A stretch of DNA of 64,000 nucleotides, taken from Cyathus striatus (taxonomy: Eukaryota > Basidiomycota > Agaricomycetes > Agaricales > Nidulariaceae). The position numbers and the translations under genes are program-made. The stretch spans positions 3,410,001 to 3,474,000 of the forward strand of contig JAOVFP010000013.1 of the NCBI GenBank assembly GCA_025738555.1, written 5' to 3'. This document shows positions 1 to 11,800 of the stretch, piece after piece. The notes under the pieces are model-generated. The model had not been told where the DNA came from and made no database searches. It saw nothing but the letters and a program-made list of their open reading frames with translations. Numbering within the stretch: position 1 is the stretch's first letter; every line of letters begins with the position of its first letter.

Positions 1-2378
1 GTCGTTCCCGCTGAGATCAGTTCGGCCGGTCCAATCGAATTGATCTTCATCCACTATAGCTTTCTCGACATTCTTAACTCGCTGATTGATTTGATCGAGT
101 TCTGCGCAACGCGATTGCCATGCTTGAATCTGCTTGCGTTGTTCTGATAATTCACGCGTTGCAGCACGAAGATGGGCCTGGGTAACGTCTAGTGCGTCCT
201 GCTTTGATTTTATCTCGGACTGGAACTCAGTGCTGAGCCCCTGAATCATTGAGGTCATATCTGAAGTTCAGGGGAGTTTTTTAAAAAAATAGGGACAAGA
301 ATGGGAAATATGATATCACCTGCAATAACATCTTGACTCTTCTGCACTGGTGCTGGGAGTCCTGTACGCAACGATGAAAGAATATCCTCAGCTCGTGGAC
401 CACCGCTTAGCTCCTGATTGTTATACACGTATTAGTACACCAATATCACTCGAAAGGCAAAGCCACACGAACCTCAGTTTCAACACCAAAATCACCAGGC
501 CTCAAGCCAAGTTTATTCGGTAATGTTCGGTTAGCACCCACGTCAAGTAGTGTCCGTACCAGACTTCGGTTGCCAACTCTAGCCGCAATATTGAGTGCTG
601 TATCGCCATGTTCATCTTGTAAATCAACGATCGACCTGAAGTCGCCTCCCTGATGTTGCGCAATCCAGTAAAATATCTGGTCTAGGTAGTACCGCGCTGC
701 CACAGCGCGCCCTTTCACTCCTGCGAGCGAAACAATGTGATGTATGACGGATTTACGGGAGGTGTCAAGGGTTCGGATGGAAAGGTGAAGTGAGACAACC
801 AAGGTGTGGAAGCTTTGTTGGTCTGCATTATGGGTTGCCAAGCAGGCGCGAATGAGGGGTGTCTCGCCAAGGTAGTTTCCTCTGTGAATATCTGCACCGT
901 TTAAAATAAGGGCATCCACAGTCGCTTGTCTAGCTAAGCTCGCAGCAAGATGTAGTGCAGAATGTCCTTGGTCATCAAGAATGGTGTCTACATCAAATGA
1001 AGCGCTCGCATTGGCAGAGCGGTCAGAACAAATTTCGCGAAGCAGATCAAGCACAGGTCCAGGATCGTCACGTTGACATATAGCTGCAATTACAGCCGCC
1101 CTGCGATTATCCTTCACAGGCACTGATGGGTCAAAGGCCCGAGGTACAGATGGTTTGGACGCAAAGCGCGTGGGATGCACATCCAGTTCGGGCGTGCTTC
1201 CTACTGGTCTATCACCTGGGCCATGTATAGACGAAAGAGAGCTAGGGGGTCGAGACGCGCCGTTGAAACCGGGCTGAGAGTGAGGTCGGGGGATTCCAGT
1301 GGTCGTTTCTGTTTGGAGCCGTTGACTTGTTTGCCATGGTTGAGAAGGACCTTGTGAGGGAGAGTATTCTTTGCGTAAACGTTTCGCTGGGGATGGATTC
1401 TCTTCACCATTTATTTGCGGGCTATTTGATGGAGGTCTGGATCTATCAGTTGGGTGACCATCTGTAAGAAGTATCGAATGCTTCAATCTCAAATAATAGC
1501 AATAAAATACATACCAGTCGTCCTGCCATATTCCACATCCGCTTCGGAGCGATTCCGCTTTAGGGAAACCCCAGGCGGCGGCGTTTGCGATGCTGAAAAC
1601 GGCGATTGCCCGTAATTACCTGAATAATACGGTGCAGGTGAATTGAAGCCAGATGTCCTGGAGGGAGCCAAACCTGTTGTAGAGGGAGTAAAAAGTCCTT
1701 GTGCCCGCCCTTGGTTCAATAACCGTAATGCTGAACCTGGCATAATCGGTGGTGGAGCCAAACTCGATGGCATTGAGGGTAGATAATTTCCAGTAGCTCC
1801 TAAACTCGAATAAGAAGAGGAGGCAGAAAGCGGTCTTGGAGATGCTGTCCCACCAGGATTATTAACTGGAAGAGCACCCAGTGAATTTGTAGTAGGTTGG
1901 AAGTCAAAAAGCGGAGACAGTAATGGCGCTACGCCATATTGTAGGGCGATATCGCGTCCTCTTTCAAGTGGTATCCTGAGCATCGCGTTTATTAATTATC
2001 ATTGTAAAGGAATTCAAAACTAATAAGACAACAGAATAGAAAGGTGCGTACCATGTTCCTTGGTATTTGCCATATCCACCTTGGACAATCTCATGTTTCC
2101 CTGGAAGAATTTCTTTCTCAAGAATCTTGGTGCGGCGCCCTTTGTCGACGCCTGCTACCTTTAATATCTGAGTCGCGTTTACATAGGAGTCGTTGCGCCT
2201 GCGCATGACCGCGATACCTCGAACCATGCACTCGTACACCTAAGAGTGACGCGACCGTGTTCAGACGAGAAGCAGAGATGAGACGATGCTACACTCTTAC
2301 CTGAACAGAAGAATAGACGGCATTATATATTTTAACTGGTGGTTGAGAGCTGCCTGGAGGCCTTGGACCAGACTGCAT
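1..2378 (-). CDS. MBP1: APSES (KilA-N) DNA-binding, ankyrin-repeat transcription factor, MBF/SBF type, 3' end outside window
   Basis: DNA-binding subunit of an MBF/SBF-like G1/S transcription complex in the nucleus. The start ATG at 2378 opens a short first exon ([14 protein letters not shown]). After an intron comes the APSES domain, with [20 protein letters not shown] at about residues 45-65 and GKYQGTW further on; the next exon continues [15 protein letters not shown] Ser/Pro/Gly-rich linker follows, then ankyrin repeats ([33 protein letters not shown]) around residues 330-520. A probable intron at about 425-474 (branch TACTAAT) leads to a coiled-coil exon at 1-260 rich in Glu, Gln and Lys that is cut by the left edge. 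The order APSES, ankyrin, coiled coil is that of Mbp1/Swi4/Res and Cryptococcus Mbs1. Seen: domains and splice sites. Inferred: which paralogue it is. An MCB site lies 88 bases upstream of the ATG. Confidence 0.9.
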
Positions 2379-2465
2379 TGTTATGGGCAAGGGATAGTGA
2401 AGGCGATGAGCTTGACGCTGACGAAAGGGCCTACCTAAGTAGGATCAGTCAGGTGCAACGCGACA

Positions 2466-2471
2466 ACGCGT
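2466..2471. promoter_or_regulatory. MCB element ACGCGT upstream of the MBF-family gene
   Basis: A perfect palindromic ACGCGT, the consensus bound by Mbp1/Res-type APSES factors, lies 88 bases upstream of the ATG of the adjacent APSES gene. The match is exact; regulation by it is inferred from family knowledge only. Confidence 0.45.
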
Positions 2472-3458
2472 GGGTCGGAGCAATTTCCCACACGTAAGCA
2501 ATGTCACTTATGTAAATGTCACACGTGCTTATGTATACATCTAGCCTTTGTCACATCACGTCTTCATCACGCTGTCGCGGTGTCTGACGCATTGTAGGCT
2601 TGTAGCGTGCAAATAGAAGATTCAAGAAAGGGAACATTCGGAATGATTTAAAGGGCTCGGTTGACGGGTTTCCTTCCTTTCTCAGTAACCACAACAACCC
2701 GTACTTTCAGGAGCAGAGTCTTCTAATCTTATCGCGTATACAGAACTGGGGGGCGGCCCTCCCTATCCCTCTTAATTCTCTCATCCCCTCAACCATCCCC
2801 TCTCTTCACGAACCGTCCACGCGCACCACTCCCATCTCCTGTCTCCCTCCTCCAAACCCTATGCAGAACTCCGACGCAGTGTAAGTACTTCCTTCCTCAT
2901 CTCGGCCCATCTCTCCTGACCGACAGCCTCCACCCCCTCCAGATCCCCTTTCCTCGAACTTCAATCCTGGCTTCTCCCCCCACCTGAAGATTCCCATGAA
3001 CATTAATCGAAAGCGCCTCGTCAAGTCCTGTACAGGCGATCATGGAAAATCCTGTAAGGTGTAGTTTAGGACATTGGTGCTGGGCGAGGGGTCGAATGAG
3101 GCTGGTGGTTCAGAGGGATCGGCTCAAGGCGGTAAGCTTTTTCTCTATGACGTGATGATTTGAGTAGAAGCTTAAGGTGTCGTGGCATTAGGATGCTGTA
3201 TACCGAGGGAATGGTGTTGACCGGAGCGTATGTCCTCTTCCTTTTCTTTATTACGCGATTACTTTACTAAGTTATATTCACTCTCGTTTATAGTGACTAG
3301 AATGCTGTCTTCCGTCTTGGAACTGCACGAAGAAGAAATTAGGCAGGACTCTGAGCAAGATCAAATTACTTCGGCCTCGGATGAACATGGATCGTTTTCT
3401 TTGGCTAGGCGCGTACTTTCGACAGCGTCTCCGCTACGTGGTGGGCGATCCCATTGGT

Positions 3459-3597
3459 CTATTTCGTGCACTCTACGGGCTACCGATTTAGGCCTGGTTA
3501 TCTGAATCTCTCTATGGACAGTTTATCGGGTAAACCTACTGGGCTATTTCCTGCTATTTCGTGCGGTTTATGGACTGCCGATTTGGCCTGGTATTTT
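3459..3597. repeat. Two diverged direct repeat units of about 44 bases
   Basis: The units at 3459-3502 and 3554-3597 share the frame ctatttcgtgc, then a variable stretch, then ggctaccgattta/gactgccgattt and ggcctggt. They are about 95 bases apart start to start. A partial echo (ctatttc) precedes the second copy. Origin unknown. Confidence 0.45.
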
Positions 3598-4590
3598 GCG
3601 CCATGCAGTGGGTTGGCGGTATCTTTCGCGTAGCATTTGGGCTATCGAATGATACCAGCAGCTTTTGCTATCCGTGTAGCCTTTCGCACCGGATCCACTG
3701 TTTTGTCGGCTTGGATTGGGTGGTCTGCTGACCGCCGACTGGTTGACAAATTTTACTCCTTGGATTATCCTCTGCACGTTTTCATTGGAGGCGTAGTGCT
3801 TTTGCCATTCGGACGGCCATATTTCTCATCACCTCATCCTTGCTCCTCAACCTCTTGCTCACCCGTTCCGACCTCCAATTCTTCTCAGTTTCGCTTCCTG
3901 CTCGTTAAATCCTCATCCCTCTGCGTCTGCATCCCTACCCACCAAACTCTCGTTTCAACTGCGTCGCCGTATCTGTTCTTCCACCTCTTCCCCCTTATTT
4001 TTTCCTCGCTCTCTCTTTTGCTTTAAAGACATCTTCTCAAACACTTGCTCCTACTTCGCTGTTAGAACCGTGGATGATATTTCCCACGACGCACGTCTCG
4101 TCCTTTTTGCATTATTTTGACTGAACAATTGCTTTTCGATTCGATCACAAACCATTGCTTCGCTATCTTCTGCATGTCCTCAGTACAGTCTATCCCATTG
4201 TATTCTATTTCCTTGTACCGCCACCCCTGCTATTATTGAAGTTCAGACCGCCCTGCAGCTGTAGATCTGTTTCTTTTCTTTCCCCGCAAGACTATTTGCT
4301 TAGGATTCGATAATTTCGGGTTGTGGTCCCTATGCGCTTTGTATAATTGTTGCTGTATACTTTGATTAGAAAAATATCTGCTTTTATTTGTGAACTCTGG
4401 TTGTTGAGTGCGTAGTGGCATAGTTCCGGGCGTCCGCGTCGTCACTCATAATGGATACACAGCGATTCACGAAGAGACCGTTTTGTTGATGCCTAACCTT
4501 CTAAATCGACTTTCATTATCCAAAACTTAAATCCAGCCCAAATCAAACTAAATATCCATACCCCGTTCTTATGTTCTTAAATCCCAACAC

Positions 4591-7500
4591 TTACCCAGAC
4601 TCCGACCCTTCGGAATCAACAACCATAATATCCACTTCCCTCCGAATCCCCTCAATGCCCCCATACGGAATCTTCCCCTTCATCCACCGTCCCCAAAGCA
4701 CATCAACACGACACAGCCCTGAAGCGGTAGCAGACGCCAACATACCCGCTCCTGCTAGTCCTGAGGCAGTATTCCATACGACCCGGTGCACGCCTACTTC
4801 AGGCTGCCATGCGCCTGTGCCTGCGGGTGGCATAGGGACTGGTTTTTTGGTTTTGGCAGCGCGGGTTGCGGTTGGGCGGTCGGTTGTTTCCTGTGTCACT
4901 GTTATAAGAGTCTGCAGAGGGGGGAGAGGAGCGGAAGGTGTACCTGAGGTAGAAAACGTTCTACCATTCTGAATTCTTTTGTGTTGCGACTGTAGTCCAT
5001 TTGGTAGATTTTGTGCAAAAAGAAAGGCTATTGTATGAACGAACATCAGTTTCAGCCACGTATTTACGAAAGGGATAAACGTACCACAGACCCTCCTCTC
5101 CTCGTCGACTTTAACGTATTTGTCGTCGAGCATGTTCCATCTGCCGAGCCTACCGCAAGCTGGGGATGGTAATCTGAAGCGTGGACAGTCTACGCATACC
5201 TTTCAGCATTTCACCACTTGACAGATCAACATACAGAAGCCGTACCCAAACAGGCCCTTGGGGCTCCAACAGTGTATGCCCCCTTCCAAGCATACTTGGC
5301 GACACAGAATACGCCTTCACCGTATTCTCATGATCAATCGTAATCGGCCCGCCCGTAAACGGCGAGAACGTCATTGTGTTAATGACATCTATCATGTATC
5401 TATCAGCCTTATATTTCACCCAACGAGAAAAAGAGAAACACGTACCTCGCGTGCGATTCATCACAGACCCATGACCCTCCCTTATATCCGTCATACACTC
5501 TACACCGTCGTACCCCCCACTCGCTATCACAGTTGGATCTTCGTCTGTTCGTGGTGTACCAGAAGGCCAGGAAGACGGAGCCCGTATCCATGACAGTGCT
5601 CGTATAGCAGATTGATGAATAGTAAGGTAGTGTGTTGGGAGGAGGTCGGTGATTGTAGGTGTACCTGCACGTCGTGTGAGGTTAGGGTTTATACAGTGTA
5701 GAAGAAAGACGAACTGGATGTACAGGATTTGAGGGCGGCGCTGAGGTTGTAGACGGCGATGATACCTAGATACCCGAGTCAAATGAACTATCGCATTAAA
5801 GTGGATATTCGTACCATTAGTAGTTCCAATGGCTATAACCTCGCTATTCGCCCAATCGATAGTCCAACAGGACGTATCCTCGAGGTCGATACGGATCAGC
5901 GGATCCGACATCTTCACTGTCCATCCAAGATCTCTTATTAGCGTATGTTGACAAGCTAGAGGATGTTATACGAACCAGACACAGGTTGAGACGGATCATG
6001 GCCTTCGGGAGTGACATCTTCTGGCTGTGGGACTACATAGATAGACAAAGAGCCATCTTCGAATGTCCCTGCGAGAATACCCAGTTTTCGTGGTCGTATG
6101 TCATCGTCGAGCTATGAATATATAATCAGTGGCAAAAATGAAAAGCAGAGGGAAGAAACACACTTCGTCATGAGCAGGCAGAGGACACCACTTCAGCTCA
6201 AACGCTGGACCACCCTGCAAACACAGTACCATCTCACACCTCATCACCCCCTTATCCTCTTCATCCTCCTTCTCCTTTTGCTTCTGCTTCCCCTTCTTCG
6301 GATTAGGGATAGGTTTCGAAGGCCCCAAAGACCAAATCTGCACACATGCATACGAAGGCCGGTGGACTTTCACCCCGATCTCAGGAGAGTGCGAGTTGGA
6401 TGTAAAGGGTGCGATAGCGAGGTATTGCTTGTAATTTCTTGCTGTTTAGCGTTAGGGCATGCGTATGGAGCGAAGGGAGAGATGTACCGGGTCGGTCGTT
6501 GACGTGTAGTGGACACCAGTCTATGCCCCATATTGGTGCTCCGGCGCTGAGGATGTGTGCGTTGCTTTCGGGGATGTATTGCGCTGTGCTGTTGGTTAGT
6601 TGTGCGTAAGGGTGAGGATATGGGGACATACACATGTGGGAGGTATCGAACATGTTTATTTCGAGACGCGTTTGCGACTTTATAGGGCCAACAAAGCAAG
6701 ATATCGGAGGCGCAGGTTTGAGGTTCCCTTCTTCTGTTGTCACGTCGTCACTAGGCACATAAAGAGCCGCGTCCCTTGTGCACTGTTAGACTTAAGTTCT
6801 GTAACAATTCGAACTAAAGACACTTACTCCTTGCTCAGTATCTCCCAACCATCCTTCACCCTGACACTCTCATACACTCTAGGCCGTCGGCAACTCTCCA
6901 TGCCATCTTCATCCCCCTCTCGCTTCTTAGCCTCCTTATACCACCCTCGATCCTCTACCAGCTCCCATAAAGGTCCCCAGCCGACATTATACCCCCAAGA
7001 CTTATTCACCCAGTCCGTAACTTTAGAACCCTGCGTGAAGCTATTCGTCATAGTCACCACGTTGGGACGAAACATCTTTGGAAGCGAAAGCAACCGTTCC
7101 ACGCGCCCTGAGCGAGAATAAAGGGGCATAGCACGATGCCGGTGGTTGACGCTCGGTGCAGGGAGAGCGTACATCTGACGCTTCGTTGTCGCCCGAGCGA
7201 AAGAGTGTCCAGGACCTATAAGAGACTTGACAGAGCTGGCTTTTGGTTTTGTTTTGGCAGATTTCGATGGAGCCCTGGAAGCACTAACAACAGAAACAGC
7301 GGTTGAGCCGCGTTTGCGCTTCGGTTTCGAAGAGTTGCTCAGTTCATCATCTTCGAGCTCGTCCTCCTCCTCTTCTCCCTCCCCTTCTTCATCCCTTCTT
7401 CATCCTCTTCTTCATCCTCTTCCTCCGCCTCGTCTCCGCCTGCCTTCTTCTTGGCTTCGGGTTCAAATTCGCTCCCGCTGCTTCCTTCGTCTGCCATCAC

Positions 7501-7599
7501 AGCTATAGAAGATGGTCCTGCCTGGGTTTCTTCGTCATCAATGGCGATCATAGAGGCATAGCTTGGTTGTGATTTTCGTGGTCTGAGCTGTCTGGCCAT
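4591..7599 (-). CDS. TFC6: TFIIIC WD40 subunit (Tfc6/Sfc6/GTF3C2-like)
   Basis: Probable tau-91/GTF3C2-type subunit of TFIIIC, which recognises tRNA and 5S gene promoters for RNA polymerase III in the nucleus. The ATG at 7599 starts MARQLRPRKSQPSYASM, a basic then very acidic tail (runs of Glu/Asp at residues 55-75). WD40 blades follow: APIWGIDWCPLH, GPAFELKWCPLPAHDE, LGILAGTFEDGSLSIYVVP, SCWTIDWANSEVIAIGTTNG, ALSWIRAPSSW and VIASGGYDG. The last exons give SQHKRIQNGRTFSTS, VTQETTDRPTATRAAK and a tail ending in DSEGSESG with the stop at 4591. The gene has about nine short introns. WD40 proteins are hard to name without alignment; the GAPIWGIDWCP blade plus the acidic N-terminus is what suggests TFIIIC. 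Alternative: another nuclear WD40 protein. Confidence 0.65.
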
Positions 7600-8894
7600 C
7601 GTTGTGTGAGTTCCTGTGGAAGGAGGTTGAAAGCTGGTTGAAGGAGTTGAATGAAAAGAACACTGAGTTCGACGCGTCTGGCAGCTGTCCGAGATATCGG
7701 CGATAAGTTACATCGTATCTCCGTAAGCGCAGCAAGCACAACGTTCCTTTGCATTCTTCCTCATCCACTCTGACACGACGGTACCACTCCAGGGGGAACA
7801 AAAGAAACCACATTTGTACCTGCACCATACTGGTGAAATAAAATTGAATAAACGATAGATGCCCGAACGAACTCCCGCCCGCGAATCTACTATTCTACAA
7901 GCTCCTTGGTTCCGAATGTTGCAGACTCACGCTCAACTCTTAACGGTGAATTGGATAGTCCCATGATAAAATGAACAGCTTTTAAATCAAAAAAAATACT
8001 ATCCCGATTCTGAAATACGGCATTGGTATCACTCAGAACTTGCTCAGAACTTCCCTCTAATTGTGGAGTTTGATGCTGCTGGCGATGTCAAAGTCGTAGG
8101 AGAGTGTGTTCAAAAATTGTTGGAGGGTACTGAAGTGTAAGGTCAATCTACCACTTCTGTAGGATGTTTTATTTACGCTATTTTTGCAGATTTTTTGAGG
8201 GTGATTTTTTAAACGGTGGAGATGGATTCGTACAAGCTGTACAGCATGCGATTTCCCCCGAAAATAGAACTACCAAAGTTAGTTCCTGAAATTGTCGGTT
8301 GTAACGACTATGGACTCGCTGTTAGAGCAGTACAAATCAAGTTCAAATACTAAATACTACAGAATATACTTGCTCGTCCTGTCAAATGTACTTACTTACG
8401 TCAAACTATAAGTAGTCAACCACTTCAACCTCATCACCATATTATATAAGGTTCAAAATAGACTTGAAGTCCCATCGACAACAATGGCTCTAATGCCAAC
8501 AAAATACTTTTTCGTGCTTCAGTGGATTCGACTACATCTTCAGGGGGTACAAGCCTGGCAGATTCAAGAGTGCATCCGGGTTCATTTCCTTTCATCCGTG
8601 ATGATACCAGTCAATTTGAATGATCCAATTTTGGCAAAGATCATCAAACGCCGCAAGCGCCAAAACACGATCAAAGCGAGACGTGCGTTCAACAAGCTAC
8701 AACCCGAAGTACTTACCAGCCTGCAGGCTCCACCGCAGTGACCGCACCCAACCTGCTGTCCAGTACTCACTCGCCCGCTCTAACCACCTCGACGTTTAGC
8801 TTAAGCTTCGCTTGCTGCAGTGCGGTCTGCATACCATCATCACAAGTGTCAGGAATCTAGGTCTCAACTTTAAGTACCTCTTAATTCCGTTCCA
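7600..8894. other. Divergent promoter region between the TFIIIC subunit and YVC1
   Basis: About 1.3 kb separating two divergently transcribed genes. It is AT-rich around 7960-8450. A TATATAAG box at 8443-8450 precedes the small open frame at 8484-8741. No RNA gene or repeat was recognised. Confidence 0.5.
8484..8741 (+). CDS. Possible small hypothetical protein (85 aa)
   Basis: Uninterrupted 85-codon frame starting MALMPTKYFFVLQWIRLHLQ. It has a TATATAAG box 34 bases upstream and an A-rich start context (acaacaATGG). The C-terminal half is basic (KIIKRRKRQNTIKARR). I recognise no family. The TATA box and good start context make it slightly better than a chance frame, but it may be a decayed exon or promoter sequence of the adjacent channel gene. 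Confidence 0.25.
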   Translation: MALMPTKYFFVLQWIRLHLQGVQAWQIQECIRVHFLSSVMIPVNLNDPILAKIIKRRKRQNTIKARRAFNKLQPEVLTSLQAPPQ

Positions 8895-11800
8895 ATGGAG
8901 TCCCAGCTGGATGATGACAGGCGACCTTTGCTTACTCCGTGCGTATGCCTTGTATCAGCATAGTTTATGTTATATGTATCCCCTGTCGTAGAGAAGATAC
9001 TGAAAATCTGCCCGTTTACCCCATAATACACATGATACGTTCGGTTCGTACGAGAGTGCTTTCGTATATGTGCTCCCCATACTAAGGCACTATATATTTG
9101 TAGGACGTTATGGTGCTTTTCTATCTCTTCAGGCAACTTATCTTCTCTGTAGCTTACCCCGTAATGATCTAGCATTTCATTGGTATTCTCTAAACTACGA
9201 GTGTTCAGATTTCAATTACTTACCAATTCTATTAGATACTCCGTTAACTTATGAAGCAGTATGTTTATTATTTTCGTCTACTCAGAAATCCCTCAATACG
9301 TTGCATTTTAGCTCACAGCTCCAGACCTCGCCTACACGCTCGTTCGCCCGCTTGCCGAAAAGTATATCGACATTCAAAATGGAGGGAACATGTCTGTTGC
9401 CTTTTGTTTTCTTCTTAACCGGGTACATTTCATTCGAGACGACGATGTAATGTCGGCCGCGGTTAATCGTTCTCGTGCCGAGCTATGCGAAATTCTAGCT
9501 ATACAGACATTCCGCGTCTACGGAAACAACATGTTACATCTAACTCTAACGTTGACTACTTCATGGCCGGTGTATTCAGGCGCAGATCCCAATCTGCTTT
9601 ATCTCGCTAGGGAGGAGAGAGACGGCGATTTAGAAGACAGAGTTGGAAATGCTATTGAGTTGGCTATTGTGGGGAAAGCTAAGAGGTTTATCAAAAGCTC
9701 TGCTTGCCAGAAGGTTATCAACGGTATATGGAGGTATGTTCAATGATTATGGTATACCAAGTCCTTAATGCTCATTTCTATTAGCGGTAAATGTGTTTAT
9801 CAGGCAGATAGTAACCACTCTATTTTATCTGATGTGCGTGGCCTGATGTATCGAATATTTTCTTCTGCCTAAAAGCTATTCAGACGTACAAACGAACACC
9901 CGTACATTTCTATGATCCTCACAAGGCGCCATTATTAGACCATTACCGGTCAGTGCCTTGCAGAAATATTGCTTTTCATGCGGATTCTGATTTCTCTGAA
10001 GCCTGAAAGTTCCTGCTATTCGCTCAGTTCTCGAGTACTTGAAGTACGCTTCGAAAACGTTCATGAAATTTTCTCTATATTAATGCTAACCTTTCCTAGT
10101 TTTCTTGCGCTCTTTGTATCGTTTATCATTGCGATAGAAATGAGTGAAAAGAATAGGATCAACTTCGCGGAAGCTATTTTCATGATATATGCGCTTGGAT
10201 TTTCGCTGGAGAAAATTGCAGCAATGCAAGAACATGGAATAAAAGGTTCGCTCTTTGGTAATTAACACATATATTCTAATGGTCCTTTCGTTTTTTTATA
10301 GTATACTTCAAAGGAACTTGGGTGCAATCTTAATTTGATTTGTGTATTTAAAATTGAAACTTATATCCTCGCAGAACGGATTTGATCTCGCGTTTGGTAA
10401 GAGACATTCACCAACATTGATATGCTGATATTGATGTCATCAGTTACCACATATTGCATATATGCTATTCTACGTCTGTATGGCGTACACCATCATAGTA
10501 TGTATTAAAATTTCATCGCTGGAATACCTTCCTAATGTAATGATATTTCAGAGGCTGGGCTAGAGTCTTGGGTATAGATTTCCTTGCCTTAATTGCATGT
10601 CTTATGTTCCCAAGGCTAGTAACATCTTTATGGCTCAAGTATTATTGTGGCTCATTGTGACATCGTAGACTAGCATTTGTGACATTCAAGAATAGCCTTA
10701 TGGTTCTATCGTTACGTGCAATGATGATGCAATTCGTGTTCCTGATGCTGGTCGCTGCATTTTGCTTTTGTGGATTTTTATACGCACTATGGACACTCAG
10801 TCGAAATCAAGCCGGGTGAGTTTCCATTTACCTTTGTCTAAAATTTGAAGAAAGGAACCAATCTCTTCACGGAGACTAGCTACAGCGCAGGGTAAGGATT
10901 TCATTATTCTGTTTAAACTGTATATAGCTGAGTGTGTAATAGTACCATAGGCTGGTGGATGCTTGATCTTTGGTTCGGTTTAGATGCCAGTGGATTTCAG
11001 AATGCCAGTGAGGAATTTTAATGACATGCTTTAATCAACGCTTCTAAAGCAATCACCCAGCCCAATTCCATCCAATCCTCGGTCCTATATTAATGGTTAC
11101 ATATGCTTGTTTGAGTAACACATTGCTACTTACTGGTGCGTTTCATTATTTCTGAATACTTATTTTCCTTTCTTTGACAACATATTCCGAAAGTCTTGGT
11201 TTCTGTGAGTGCTACAAACTGATAACTTGACCAATCTCTAATGATATCCAATACCATGTTATAATAGATCTTGTCAAATACGTTTGCACGTATAAATGAA
11301 GATGCTGCTGCTGAAGTAGGTTTCGTCTGATGTTGATCGGCTGCTTCTAAGTTTTATTTCATTAGGCTATGTTCCGCAAAGCTGTATCGACGATAGAAGG
11401 GTACAATTTATTCTTCACATCACATAGCTCTACTGAACATATTAAAGAGTGAAAGCAGACTCACTGTTTTCGTATCAACCACCAGTTAATTTGGTCGCAC
11501 TATGCATAATGTTACCTGCTAGTTATATCCTTACACCCAGATGGTTTCATAAGGTGTTTTTTTATCGTATACTTTTAGTACCAACTGTCGCTAATCTCTG
11601 GCTAGGTCAATGTGTTTATGATCAGGTATATACTATCGAAATTAAACACAGCGGCGCTGACTGATGCAACGATAGGCTGACAAGTTTCCCTATACTGTTA
11701 TCCATAGCCCTTTACGAGCGACAATCCAAGACCGCAGGAACGGCAAGTTTCTCTGAGACTGTTGGTCACATGGCAGAGAAGGTATTTGATTTGTTACCGC

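Larger units (their letters stand above)
2379..4590. other. Intergenic region between the APSES factor and the TFIIIC subunit
   Basis: About 2.2 kb without a recognisable protein gene. The first few hundred bases are the APSES gene promoter. A pyrimidine-rich block (about 2755-2855, plus strand) is followed by an ATG at about 2862 and donor/acceptor pairs resembling introns (about 2881-2941, 3133-3175 and 3228-3293), but no frame stays open across the putative exons. Two diverged repeat copies lie at 3459-3597. An open frame at 3637-4026 is Ser/Pro/Leu-rich, resembles nothing I know and is probably not coding. The rest, to the 3' end of the TFIIIC gene, shows nothing. Confidence 0.6.

Noticed and set aside
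3637..4026. 129-codon plus-strand frame
   Set aside because: Ser/Pro/Leu-rich product from pyrimidine-rich DNA, no family, no start context and open by composition only.
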